This document shows, in pieces, positions 12,243-22,640 of a stretch of 64,000 nucleotides of DNA; the stretch's first letter is position 1, and each line of letters begins with the position of its first letter. Where the stretch lies: assembly GCA_034440615.1 (NCBI GenBank), contig JAOTOM010002327.1, positions 34,764-98,763 of the forward strand, read 5' to 3'. Position numbers and translations under genes: made by a program. The notes under the pieces were generated by a model that saw nothing but the letters and a program-made list of their open reading frames with translations, made no database searches and was not told the DNA's origin. This DNA comes from Ashinkailepas kermadecensis. Lineage: Eukaryota; Arthropoda; Thecostraca; Neolepadidae.

Positions 12243-12390
12243 CTGCACAGCCAGATGAAGAGGCGACACCTTCAGCAGCGGATTCCACACGTTCGGGTCG
12301 GCTCTGTGCTGGAGCAGAGCAGCCAGGACATCTGTACGGTCCGCCTCCAAGGCAGCCTGCAGGCAGCCGCAGTTGTCGGGGTACTCGTAG
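12243..12390 (-). CDS. pain: TRPA channel, painless-like: exon 2
   Basis: A 148-bp exon. The acceptor is GTTGTCCGGCAG (AG at 12392-12391) and the donor is CAG|GTCAGA (GT at 12242-12241). It starts with the last base of a split codon (TT|C, Phe) left by exon 1 and ends in phase 0. It encodes YEYPDNCGCLQAALEADR and then DVLAALLQHRADPNVWN and KVSPLHLAVQ, an N-terminal ankyrin-repeat segment that exon 3 completes. The acceptor is the edge of a 32-bp minisatellite. The GT donor is followed by CAGAGG rather than the common AAGT, so it may be a weak site. Confidence 0.85.
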
Positions 12391-13110
12391 CTGCCGGACA
12401 ACGAACTGGTCAGCCGCTTCAACTGCTAGACAACGAACTGGTCAGGTGTAGCCGCTTCAACTGCCGGACAACGAACTAGTCAGCCGCTTCAACTGCCGGA
12501 CAACAAACTGGTCAGCCGCTTCAACTGCCGGACAACGAACTGGTCAGCCGCTTCAACTGCCGGACAACGTACTGGTCAGCCGCTTCAACTGCCGGACAAC
12601 GTACTGGTCAGCCGCTTCAACTGCCGGACAACAAACTGGTCAGCCGCTTCAACTGCCGGACAACAAACTGGTCAGCCGCTTCAACTGCTGGACAACAAAC
12701 TGTTCAGCCGCTTCAACTGCCGGACAACAAACTGGTCAGCCGCTTCAACTGCCGGACAACAAACTGGTCAGGTGTAGCCGCTTCAACTGTCGGACAACGT
12801 ACTGGTCAGGTGTAGCCGCTTCAACTGCTGGACAACGTACTGGTCAGCCGCTTCAACTGCCGGGCAACAAACTGGTCAGCCGCGTCAACTGCCGGACAAC
12901 GAACTGGTCAGCCGCTTCAACTGCCGGACAACAAACTGGTCAGCCGCGTCAACTGCCGGACAACGAACTGGTCAGCCGCTTCAACTGCCGGACAACAAAC
13001 TGGTCAGGTGTAGCCGCTTCAACTGCCGGACAACGTACTGGTCAGCCGCTTCAACTGCCGGACAACGAACTGGTCAACCGCTTCAACTGCCGGACAACGT
13101 ACTGGTCACA
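12391..13110. repeat. 32-bp minisatellite carrying the TRPA exon 2 acceptor
   Basis: About 22 units of CTGCCGGACAACGAACTGGT plus CAGCCGCTTCAA, with a 38-bp variant containing GGTGTAG. The array begins at 12391, exactly at the AG of the exon 2 acceptor, so every unit repeats the acceptor motif (TTGTCCGGCAG on the minus strand) without exon sequence. It occupies the 3' end of TRPA intron 1. Confidence 0.95.
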
Positions 13111-13288
13111 ACTGCAACCGTGGAGCAAATCCGCCGCAACACGGCACCTGCTCCACATCATTTTGAGGCATCAGCTTCAGAGATAAAACATTTATCGAAC
13201 ACATAAATATGGCGTTGGCCATTGTTCACCGATCACCTCGAATGTCAGAACTGCTACACTTGACCATATTACACTGTACGCACGTGCG

Positions 13289-13640
13289 ATGTACATGACT
13301 GCACTGTGCCACTGACAGAAGAGCACCAGTGCAGTCACAGCTCCGTCGACCATGTACATGACTGCACTGTGCCACTGACAGAAGAGCACCAGTGCAGTCA
13401 CAGCTCCGTCGACCATGTACATGACTGCACTGTGCCACTGACAGAAGACGACCACTGACAGAAGAGCACCAGTGCAGTCACAGCTCCGTCGACCATTTGT
13501 TGTCGACCATGTACATGACTGCACTGTGCCACTGACAGAAGAGCACCAGTGCAGTCACAGCTCCGTCGACCATGTACATGACTGCACTGTGCCACTGACA
13601 GAAGAGCACCAGTGCAGTCACAGCTCCGTCGACCATGCCA
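13289..13640. repeat. 63-bp minisatellite in TRPA intron 1
   Basis: About 5.5 copies of a 63-bp unit, GTACATGACTGCACTGTGCC through ACAGCTCCGTCGACCAT, starting at 13291, 13354, 13417, 13511 and 13574. One unit has an insertion of about 31 bp (13441-13505). It does not contain any splice site I can assign. Confidence 0.95.
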
Positions 13641-13952
13641 TGCATGGGCGTCGCAACGTAATCTGGATACAGGGAGGCTGCGAGACGGTTTTTAGATCGA
13701 TTATATCCATGCAAAGCCACACGCAAACGTCACGCAAAATATACATGGTACCCCGCACAATTGCTTGCGTGGAATACCTGCCATGGCTGGTGCGATTGCT
13801 TCGACGTTGGTTGGTTGGTTGCAATGACGAAATAAGAGACGATGTGATAAATAATTAGACGATAGATATAAATGACAACATACGAGATAATGCATCCACT
13901 TACAGCAGTGCTTGGTGCTGGGCGTCTGCCGCCACACAAAACAGGCACTCAC

Positions 13953-14116
13953 AAGTGATCAAGCAGGACGTCATCCCGCTCGGCCAGCTGGGCGACCAGC
14001 TGCAGCTGGCCGGCTCTGACGGCCGACAGCAGCTGCTGCTGGCCGTCGCCGCCGACGCCGGGCGTGCAGAGCGGCGTGCTCTCCGGCAGCGCGTGCATCG
14101 GTAGCTCGGCCGACAT
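13953..14116 (-). CDS. pain: TRPA channel, painless-like: exon 1 (start)
   Basis: I place the start codon at 14116-14114, with context TCAGAATGTCG. The exon encodes MSAELPMHALPESTPL and then QQQLLSAVRAGQLQLVAQLAERDD. The last part is an amphipathic ankyrin-type helix pair like the N-terminus of painless. The donor is CACTT|GTGAGT (GT at 13952-13951), and its split codon joins exon 2 exactly in phase: 164 + 148 bp give 104 codons. An AG (CCGTCAG) one base before the ATG could be an acceptor for a 5'UTR intron. The start region is repeated upstream in a minisatellite, so several further ATGs precede this one; those copies are not in frame with it in the stretch I checked. Confidence 0.75.
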
Positions 14117-14515
14117 TCTGACGGCGGCGGCAGTGTCAGGGCACAGCAGCAGAATATCGGCAGCTCGACCGACATTCTGGCGGCGGCGGCTGCTGTGTCA
14201 GGGCACAACAGCAGACGGGCGACACAGCAGAACATCGGCAGCTCGACCGACATTCTGGCGGCGGCGGCGGCTGCTGTGTCAAGGCACAACAGCAGACGGG
14301 CGACACAGCAGAACATCGGCAGCTCGACCGACATTCTGGCGGCGGCGGCTGCTGTGTCAGGGCACAGCAGCAGACGGCCGACACAGCAGAACATCGGCAG
14401 CTCGACCGACATTCTGACGGCGGCTGCTGTGTCAGGGCACAGCAGCAGACGGGAGACACGACAGAATATGACAGCTCGGCCGACGGATGCGGATGCTGTG
14501 TCAGGGCACAGCAGC
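14098..14515. repeat. 75-81 bp minisatellite carrying the TRPA start codon
   Basis: Units beginning near 14101, 14161, 14239, 14320, 14398 and 14473 repeat the start of exon 1. On the minus strand each reads GCCGCCGCCAGAATGTCGGT with GAGCTGCCGATG, then TTCTGCTGTGTC and CCCTGACACAGCAG. The exon-side unit (MSAELPM) is the functional copy; the others read MSVELPM followed by CCVARLLLC. Unit length varies with a GCG/GCC trinucleotide run. Confidence 0.93.
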
Positions 14516-14954
14516 CGTTAACTACCCTTTGCGGCACGTTAGCTACCCTTTTATTGACCGGGCTTACGAGCAGCAAATCGACGACAGCTTGTCACACGAC
14601 AGTCTCAACAACCGTTTGGGCAGATTTTCAGCAGTTCGTGCCAGCGTCTTTCAACAGTTCTTGCCTGGATAGTTAGTTCAACAGTTCGTGCCTCAAAGTT
14701 CTCTCTGCACTATGACAGTCAACCGTCCAAATAAGACGTCTGGTCCGCTGTTCAGCTGCGTCGGCCCTGACCAATGAACAGCCAGCAGAGCGAGCACCCC
14801 GCTCGGGAGTGGAGGGGACCGTGCCCTATCATACGTCAGCCATGTGCCGGTACCGCCTACTGCGGCACCCATACCTCAGGGGAGGGACTCCGTCGACGGC
14901 ACTCGATCCGGTCACGCCATACATGTGCAGCAGTTACATACTACATGGCGTGGT
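14516..14954. other. No gene recognised; likely TRPA 5' flank
   Basis: Unique sequence upstream of the TRPA start array on the minus strand. A promoter might lie here, but I see no TATA box or initiator that I would defend. Confidence 0.4.
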
Positions 14955-15145
14955 ACCAGGGGTTGTTTTGTGTACTTTTGAGGGGTAAATACCCCCTCAA
15001 TGTTGGCTTTGCCACCCCTCCAAATGTATTAACTTTTAACATGGAACCCTACGGACTGTCCCCCCCCACACCCAATCCATTTGGGGCTGCCCATTGCCTT
15101 CATGTATTTTGCCCCTCCCCAGTCATTTTCAGAAATCAACACTCA
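14955..15145 (+). repeat. Interspersed repeat family A, copy 2
   Basis: Shares with the 5505 copy TGTACTTTTGAGGGG, a C-rich block, ATTAACTTTTAACATGGAAC, CCAATCCATTTGGG, GCCCATTGCCT and TCATTTTCAGAAATC. Non-coding. Confidence 0.75.
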
Positions 15146-15304
15146 TGCGTGGCACACTGCATGCTACATGGTGCGATTGCATACTGCATGGTGCCACGTG
15201 ACTTGAGCACAACACGTGCCGGTCGGCCGCCGACCTGGAGCCGGCCAAGCCAAAACACCCGGGCGATAGTCGGGACGCGTCACGTGGTGCTACGATTCGT
15301 GCGC

Positions 15305-15368
15305 TGGGCGCTGTATGAGACAACGCAGTCGATGCGCCCAGGGGCCCAAATAGCCAACCAACGATTCG
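15305..15368 (+). mobile_element. SINE fragment, type 2 body
   Basis: GTATGAGACAACGCAGTCGA then TGCGCCC, ending in AATAGCCAACCAACG. This is the opposite orientation of the copies at 44188 and 58438 and carries the shared 3' tail. Confidence 0.6.
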
Positions 15369-15371
15369 TGC

Positions 15372-15928
15372 ACCGTCACCTGCCGACATCACCGTCACCT
15401 GCCGACATCACCGTCACCTGCCGACATCACAGTCAACTGCCGACATCACCATCACCTGCCGACATCACCGTCAACTGCCGACAAACGTACTGCCATCACC
15501 GTCACCTGCCGACACCGTCACCTGCCGACATCACCGTCAACTGCCGACATCACCGTCACCTGCCGACATCACCGTCACCTGCCGACATCACCGTCACCCG
15601 CCGACATCACCGTCACCCGCCGACATCACCGTCACCCGCCGACATCACCGTCACCCGCCGACATCACCGTCACCCGCCGACATCACCGTCACCCGCCGAC
15701 ATCACCGTCAACTGCCGACATCACCGTCACCTGCCGACATCACCGTCACCTGCCGACATCACCGTCAACTGCCGACATCACCGTCACCTGCCGACATCAC
15801 CGTCACCTGCCGACATCACCGTCACCTGCCGACATCACCGTCACCTGCCGACATCACCGTCACCTGCCGACATCACCGTCACCTGCCGACATCACCATCA
15901 ACTGCTGACATCACCGTCAACTGCCGAC
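15372..15928. repeat. 19-bp minisatellite
   Basis: About 29 copies of CCGACATCACCGTCACCTG with CCTG/CCCG/ACTG variants, clustered by type (a run of CCCG units near 15597-15710). Because 19 is not a multiple of three, one frame stays open over 57-bp cycles and yields a spurious 419-codon ORF. Confidence 0.97.
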
Positions 15929-16959
15929 GGAGCGTCACATATTGAGACAGACACATTGAGGACCGCCACTGCAATGGCGGTCATCCGAATAAATTTCCCC
16001 CACAACAATTTCCTAAGCGACCCCTGCCTGTGACATCAGTGGTGTGTGCATCTCAAATTTGGCCTCCACCATGCCGGACTGCTGACATAAGTCCTGCCAA
16101 TTGCCCGGCCTATTGGCCTGCCTATTGTCCGGCCTATTGCCTGGCCTATTGCGAAAATGCGCACCAGTTCCGCCAAATGTGTTCCAAAAAGGGTGTGTTT
16201 CTACGGGCTGTCAGAAGTGAAGACAGCTGTGGCCAATTCACAGACCACCTTCCGCGATGGTACAGTACCTGTATCATGCGGGCAGCGCAACGCCGGCAGC
16301 GCGGGAGCCATATAGCCCACCACTTACTTCCAACTGGCGAATGCCCCTAATTAAGTCTGCACTGGTTAAACCATGTTTTGCAAATGAAGAGTCGATGTTC
16401 TGGATCCGACGAAAGGACAATGTACGGCGAAGCCCGTTACCCGGCCTTCTGAATGCACGTCATTGCCGCGGCTTAAAAATCACCAATGTCTTGAAGCTTC
16501 CTGGAGACCACATACGAGTCTTCTGTTCGACGCGTAGCTAATTTGTCCTGATCTCAGACACATATTTTTGATCGAGTGCCAATGTCTACTCAAAGTTCTA
16601 AGTTTGGAGCTTGCACTGTGCCCAAAAGTACACGAATCGCATTCTCCTCCTGTACCGATATAGCGACCTTCGTACGATCGTAGGTAAGCTGCACGAGGAG
16701 AAATGCTACTGTTTCCTGGTTTGAAGAGGAAATGGTCGATTGCCAAGTGTGGTGTTGCGTGGTTGGTGACACAGGCTGCCGCGCAGTTTGTGAGGGCGTG
16801 TCCGGCTTTGTGTTGTGTCGGGCCACACCCGGCACCCCATCCCACCTCAGCTGGCGACGGTCCTCCACCCCCACCAACTGGGAACTTGGGCTGATGGCAA
16901 ATTTGGAACACCACGCGCACCAGCGAAGAGGCATAACATTACACATCAGTTCTTCAGAA
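15929..16959. other. No gene recognised
   Basis: Contains a small GCCTATTG tandem (16106-16150), then unique sequence. ORFs of 90-146 codons lie on both strands and overlap antisense (16480-16982). None has a recognisable domain. Confidence 0.4.
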
Positions 16960-17235
16960 GCGGTGGAAACAATGACCCACAACTTAATCGGTTCCCATTA
17001 AGCGAAATATGCAAGATTGGTCGATCGGACAGCAGAAATGCAAATTATTTCGCACAGTTCCGGCACGACTTAGATTCGCCCATCAATCACCCGTTGTCAT
17101 TTGATCACCCGAAGCGCTCCCCTGTCTGTGATCATTGCCACAGCCCACTTACTGTCGAACATTTTATGTTACGCTGTCCACTCCGTGCTCTTCTCCACCT
17201 GTCCCTACTTTGGATGTTACATAGATCCAATCCAT
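16960..17235 (+). mobile_element. LINE (RNase-H type) C-terminal fragment
   Basis: The plus-strand reading contains FPLSEICKIGRSDSRN and then CDHCHSPLTVEHFMLRCPLR, which is the zinc-finger-like C-x2-C...H...C tail found after the RNase H domain of I/Jockey-type LINEs. It corresponds to the CGTCNTTLSISHILLEC region of the fragment at 18704-19666. Only the 3' end is present; an A-run and pyrimidine-rich tract follow at 17244-17290. Confidence 0.7.
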
Positions 17236-17289
17236 AACTTACCTAAAAAAAACAAATTATCCCCTCTTCTCCCCCCCCCTCCCCTCCAA

Positions 17290-18232
17290 TAACTCGGCCC
17301 TCTAAGAGCCCCCTGGCCTGTGGTCAGACTTCACACCCGGGGATGCCGGCGTTGTACTATGCTCGTTGTACCGCGCGCGAGGCGTGGGAGTGGCTGCAGA
17401 GATGCTCCCACGCCGACAAGCCACAGACGTGCGTGCTCGTCTCATGACCAGCCGTTTGCAAATATCCGTGCCCGGTGGCACTAAGCTGTTCAACCACAGA
17501 CAGTTACAGACAGAAAATCACGGACAACTAATGCGGCACCGCTGAGCTGATGAACAACGGATGTGGAGTAGCGTATTCAGCAGCAGCTGATTGACACGCA
17601 GCGACAATGCGCCAATCGTCAATGACCGGGACCAGCGATCGCAGCACACGGGGCAGGAACATGCGCGTGGACACAGTGTTGGACTTGGCTGACACGGCAG
17701 ACGAACCTGGCGCACAACAATGGGACTGCTCACTCACCTGGGTGTGTGCGACAGGACGGCCACAGCAGCCGTCGGCGGCGCGTCTATGCCCTCCTCAGTG
17801 GCGGTCCAGCCCATTCAGGTCACCGTCCGCCGGCTCGTAGCAGCGTGACGTCACGGTACAGTCAGTCGTCCGACCTTGGAGTGCAGTGGCGGGGGCAGAC
17901 GCTGCGCTGGCTCGCGCCGCCACGCGGCTGTTTTTTCGTACTAAAGTTAGGAAAATAAACGCTAGATGTCGCACAATTCAGGTCAGTATTTTTGCTATGC
18001 TTTGCCAGTTCCGTTTTTGGTTGTTCTCTTGTACGTTTGGATAAGGGTGAATGATAGATACTCGGCGAATCCACGGAAGTGGTGACCATACATGAAGTTC
18101 CCCGTCGTTTTAAGGAGGGAGGCTCCCGGCTCAAACCCCACAATGTTCGCCGGAGTCCCCCAGAAGGGCTCGTTTGTGCGCCTCTGGCCATCAAAAATCA
18201 AGTTCAGCACAGCGCTGCTTTACGCCTGATAG
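17290..18232. other. No gene recognised
   Basis: Mixed unique sequence with short antisense-overlapping ORFs. No motif, tRNA or splice pattern could be supported. Confidence 0.4.
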
Positions 18233-18240
18233 ATACGACA

Positions 18241-18621
18241 CAGTGGCGCAACCAGGATTTCAGTTCGGGGGGCAGGGTTGGAGAGCGGGCCCCCTCGCAA
18301 GCGGGCCCCTCATGTTTTTAAAAAGTCTGCGGAAAACATGCACTTAGTTTTGAGCGGGCCCCTGTGTTTGTAAAACTTCGCAGAAATAAAAGCACTTTTC
18401 TTTATCAGGGGCCCCGGTTCGAGGCGGGCCCTGGTTAAAACGGGCCCCCAGATTTTCAGTTGGTTCAAAGGGCCCCTGATTCGAGCCACAGATTCGCTTC
18501 GCGGGCCCCTAGCCAGGGCTCTGAGTAGGGTGGCCCACTCCGAGCCAGGGGCCCGCTTCGCGGGCCCCAAAAAAAATTTCGGGGGGGCCATGGCCCCTTG
18601 GCCCCCCTGGTTGCGCTACTG
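18241..18621. mobile_element. Complete hAT-type MITE with 8-bp target duplication
   Basis: A 381-bp element bounded by terminal inverted repeats CAGTGGCGCAACCAGG and CCTGGTTGCGCTACTG (15 of 16 match). It is flanked by a perfect 8-bp direct repeat, ATACGACA, at 18233-18240 and 18622-18629. CAGTRGCG-type ends and 8-bp duplications are hallmarks of hAT transposons. The inside is non-coding and filled with GCGGGCCC blocks that can pair with each other. It depends on a transposase supplied elsewhere. Confidence 0.95.
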
Positions 18622-18639
18622 ATACGACAAGAGCCGATT

Positions 18640-20280
18640 TGCGCGTAAGCTTCCACCATATAGCATTCAAATTTCCACGGCTCTCTCAGATCTAAACTTC
18701 GCAATGCCATCCACTGCAACTCGACCGCCCACTAGGCCATTTTGGACTTTCAGTCAACCAAAGGTCGAGTACTTGATATCGGAAAATAAATCCACTATCA
18801 CATCGGCGGAAATTCTTGGCCTCTTCCACAAGTTCGCCGATGACAACAAACACAAATCACTGGTATTCACGGATGGGTCGAAACACGAGGCAAAGGTAGG
18901 CATCGGCATCACTGGAGCAGGTCTCAGACTTTCAAAGCGTCTACCGGATAACTTCTCCATCTACTCCGCTGAAGCAGTGGCCATTTTGGCCGCCATCACC
19001 AGTCTCAAGAGACGTAAAGCTAGAAACGTAGTAATTTGCTCAGACTCCAAATCTGTCCTCCAGTCAATTACCAACACCCACGACTGTCCACATCACTTCA
19101 TTGATATAATCCAACAATTCGTGGCCCATAACGTAAAGTTAAACTTTTCTTTCCTCTGGATTCCGGGCCACGCCAACATCCCAGGTAACGAAGAAGCAGA
19201 TCGTCTCGCAAAGCAAGCCTTAGCATTGAACACTTACCCTAGCATGGAATATTCGGTAGACGACTGCAAAGCACTCCTACAACGCCACATTCGCCAACAT
19301 CAACAGAACAAATGGACACAACACAACTCAACACAACACAAATCCAACCACACCCACGCCATCAAACCAACAATAGGTACATGGAACTCATCAAATCAAT
19401 CTCACCGACAAAAAGAGGTCATCCTCACTAGACTTAGAACCGGTTGCACAAAACTAACACAACCTCAATTAGAGGGTGACCAATACACAGCACCACACTG
19501 CGGCACCTGCAACACCACGTTAAGCATAAGCCACATCCTGCTAGAATGTAGTAGCTTTAGCTCCCAAAGACAACCACTTAAGGCATTCTGCCAAAAGAGG
19601 GCATCACCTTATCGCTTCCATCGCTTATCGGTGACAAGCACCCAGAACTCCTTCAATTGCTATTGAATGCCACACAACTATCAGGGGCATTGTAGGCACC
19701 ACACCACCAACACTCACATCAACTCGCAATGCATGACCGCGAAACACTCGAAGGAAACCCGTAAATAGCCATTCCCGCATGGCGTCGGACGTACATGAGC
19801 CGATTTGCTTCTCAATTAGAAATAAATGGCTACCTAGTGGTGCCGTCGGAAGTAAATGAACCGACTTGCTTTAGGAAAACAAAAGCGAAAAATAAAAATA
19901 AAAATTAGCATAACGTAAAACGACAACCCAGAGGAGCCATCGGACGTAGATGAGCCGATTTGCCTAGCAACTCATAACGTAAACGGCTACCCAGAGGAAC
20001 AGCGGACATAGAAGAGCCGAATTGCAAAACACCGTACTAACCCAACTGACAACCCTGCATGGCATGCTTAGACTAACCCGCTACTAACAACTAAACCGCG
20101 GCAGCCGGCGTGATAGGCGGTGTGAACAATTACCTCCTTGTTCGCACGGAAAAGATCCCTCGGTGCTCTTCGATAAGAGTAGGCTAAAGCCGGCACGCTG
20201 GCAAAATCAACTTCTCGTCACTCTCACAACACCCCCAACCCCACCCAAAACTACAAATTATTTTGTGGAGGAGTAAAGTA
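18640..20280 (+). mobile_element. LINE 3' half with RNase H and repeated 3'UTR
   Basis: A 5'-truncated non-LTR retrotransposon. It has an RNase H coding segment (18704-19666) followed by about 600 bp of 3'UTR. The UTR has about four diverged copies of a block containing TCGGACGTAGATGAGCCGAT, near 19785, 19845, 19945 and 20005. The hAT MITE inserted at its left edge: CAAGAGCCGATTTGCG directly after the MITE resembles the UTR block, so the join may mark two nested insertions. Confidence 0.75.
18704..19666 (+). pseudogene. LINE ORF2 C-terminus: RNase H and zinc-finger tail (truncated)
   Basis: A 320-codon open frame. RNase H begins with LVFTDGSKHEAKVGIGI (first catalytic Asp), has a Glu in YSAEAVAILAAI (the AE motif), ICSDSKSVLQSI (the SDS Asp) and WIPGHANIPGNEEADRLA (GH and NEEAD). 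All four acidic positions are kept. A C-terminal CGTCNTTLSISHILLEC motif follows. RNase H removes RNA from cDNA hybrids during target-primed reverse transcription. The endonuclease and RT parts are absent, so this is a dead fragment although its frame is intact. The clade is I/Jockey-like; I cannot name the family. Confidence 0.8.
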
Positions 20281-20554
20281 AAACTAAACCATTTAAACAA
20301 CAGGAAACTGTCCTCAACCGAGACCATCGCCTTAAGCACCTAAAATATCACGTAAACTAACGTAAAATTCCTTAACGTAAATGTCCACTTGCCCAATCAC
20401 ACACGCTCGCTTTATAGACAGACAGGTAACGTACTCGCTTTAAAGGCGGCGCAAATGACCTTCATGGTCCGGCACGCCTAAAAAACACTCTCCCCCCAGG
20501 TGACGAACGTGTTGCGGCGCAATCGACCCAGTAATCAGCACGCCCTGAAATACC

Positions 20555-20602
20555 AAACCACCAACACCACCAACACCACCATGTTGGTGGTGTTGGTGGT
20601 TT
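20555..20602. repeat. Perfect 21-bp inverted repeat, 6-nt loop
   Basis: Arms 20555-20575 and 20582-20602 are exact reverse complements built from ACC/GGT triplets, with CCACCA between them. As RNA it would form a very stable hairpin. It lies downstream of the LINE 3' end. Confidence 0.95.
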
Positions 20603-20619
20603 GAACCAGAGCCTCTTCT

Positions 20620-21499
20620 AAGGAATTTTAACTACGTTAGATTTCTTGTGTATACCTAATCAGTACAATATGGCGTCACCGGCGGATCTAGCTCACCTGT
20701 TTTGGGGAGGCCAACATTCGGCGCAAACCCAAACCTAAACCCTACCCCCCACCCCCAATGTGGCGAACCTAGGGTTTGCGCTATGGGAGGGGGCAAACGG
20801 ATTTAGAGGGTGCCCAACTAAACTAAAGGCAACTAAACTAGATCACTACTAAAGGCACCGGATTTCGACCACTATTTTGCAAAAGGGCGCTTTTTATTGT
20901 TTTAAAATGATGTAATTAGTGACCAACTTAATTGTCCTGTGGAGGGAGCCCAGCCTATCACCATCGACTCTGAGTCACCGAACTTTAGCCCTAACTCCCC
21001 TACCCTGTTCAATGGTTTTTATTTTGGTATCCCTTGGTAAACCACCTCAGACTGCAAAAGTTACACCGGTACATATCACTTTAAAATGCAAAATTTCCCA
21101 ATTTCAGGCTCTCCAGTTCATAACGCCCGGTCCGCACCACGCCAACGTTCGTGCACGTATACGCCCGCCTTGCCCATTCGGCGCATTCGCTACACTTCGT
21201 GCGATTCTACGGTTTCTGCTAGGCCTCCTACGATTTGGTAATTGCTACCATATGTCTTGCGCCATATTTTACGCAATGGTATGCTTCGCATAGGGGTTCG
21301 CTGGGAAAATTCAATAAGTTCAATTCGATGATTAGCTGTCTTCTTCCCACATATTCTGGTGGTTAAGAAATCCGGATACACGCTGAGCTTTGATGCACTT
21401 CATTCATCTCTTTGGTTAAATATGCTCGCAAATTAGGCTATCGAGCCGAGGTCCTGGCTCGATGTTCTTTTTTGGATCCGTTACGTTTTTCTTCGTCTA
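20620..21499. other. No gene; dispersed repeat traces
   Basis: Contains GCGGATCTAGCTCACCTG and CAAACCCAAACC / GGGTTTGCG opposed blocks (20715-20780), then GATTTCGACCACTATTTTGC (20861-20880), which resembles 27248-27270. Probably an old hAT-like MITE, but without defined ends. No coding evidence. Confidence 0.4.
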
Positions 21500-22640
21500 C
21501 GGATGTGTTTTAAGGCTTTAGCCAATTTTTATACGGGCTCGGCACATTTTTGAGGCCCCGACTCTTGCTAAGATTTTGGTCTTTTTTGTGCACCGATGAA
21601 TTGTTCTTTGTACCGACGCGTTTTCGAACACCGTGATGTGCTTATTTAGTGTGTCCGGCCTTTTTGTTCTTTTTAGGTCCAGGTCGCCGTTGGCGAGCCC
21701 CAGTCTGTTTTTGAAGCCCTCATGCGGTCTCATGGCCCCGGTGTGCTTTCAGGGCCTCCGATGTGTTCTTTTAGAGCTCCTGGCGTGTATATTTAGGGAT
21801 GCAACGCATGTTTGAAAGCCCTGCCGCTTTTTGCGAGAGTCGATGCGCTTTGGAGAACCCGGTGCCTTTTCGGCCTCCGGTTGTGCTCCTGTAGTCCCGC
21901 TGTGTTTATTTGGGGCTTCTGATGCACATTTGTGGGGCCCCAGTACGACTATGGGGGTCCCGGCGCGACTTGTCGGGCCCAGGCGCCTGGTTCTTGGAGC
22001 CAGACGCCGGTGTTTTGGGATTGACGCGATTTTTGGGACCTCTTCTGATTATTTTAAAGTCCGAATCTCGACTTGACGCCCCCACCTCCCCGGCGCCATA
22101 TATTTGTATCCCGCCGCGATTTGTCGACCTACAGTACGTTTTTTTCCGGGGCCGCATGTTTTTTTAACCATCTGGTGCTGGTGCCAGAGTGATCTTCTAG
22201 GCTCAGACAATATTTTGTGTAATCACTCCTTACTTTAGAGGGCTGAGGCTTGCTCTTTTTCGGGTCCCTATGCGATTTCGTGGCAACGCTGTGCATATTT
22301 GGGACCCTCGACGCCAACTTTTGGGAGCACCGAAGAGAGGTTTTGATGCCTGGACACACATTTTTGGGGCTACCGACGGGAATTTTTGGTCCCAAACGCG
22401 ATATTTTGGAGCCCACCGGGAGTCGCGGGACACGTTATACTTAGCAGGGGGCCAAGCGTCATTTTGATGCCCCTTGCGCAAAAGCCCCGCCCGGTCACGG
22501 CGCGAGTTTTCTGGACCCGTTCGATTAATTCGGAGTCCTCCACGCGAATTCTGACGGCCCCGATGCGAATTTTTGGGGCCTCAGCCGGATTTTTTGGGGC
22601 CCCGGTACGATTATTTGAAGCCCATCCCGCTCAGAAAGTC
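21500..22640. repeat. Highly degenerate array, about 30-bp period
   Basis: Over about 1.1 kb a loose motif recurs: TTTTTGGGGCCCCGATGCGA and variants (TTTTTGGGACC, GGCCCCGATGCGAATTTTTG, GGCCCCGGTACGATT), roughly every 28-35 bp and strongly diverged. It leaves several frames open, with GPK/APK-like pseudo-repeats on the minus strand. I see no evidence that it is coding. Confidence 0.7.

Noticed and set aside
12391..13110. Possible CRISPR array of 32-bp repeats
   Set aside because: No spacers: units abut directly. It is a minisatellite at a splice acceptor.
14774..16033. 419-codon ORF with PADITVT-type repeats
   Set aside because: Open because of the 19-bp minisatellite; flanks are a dispersed repeat and a SINE fragment, and no domain is present.
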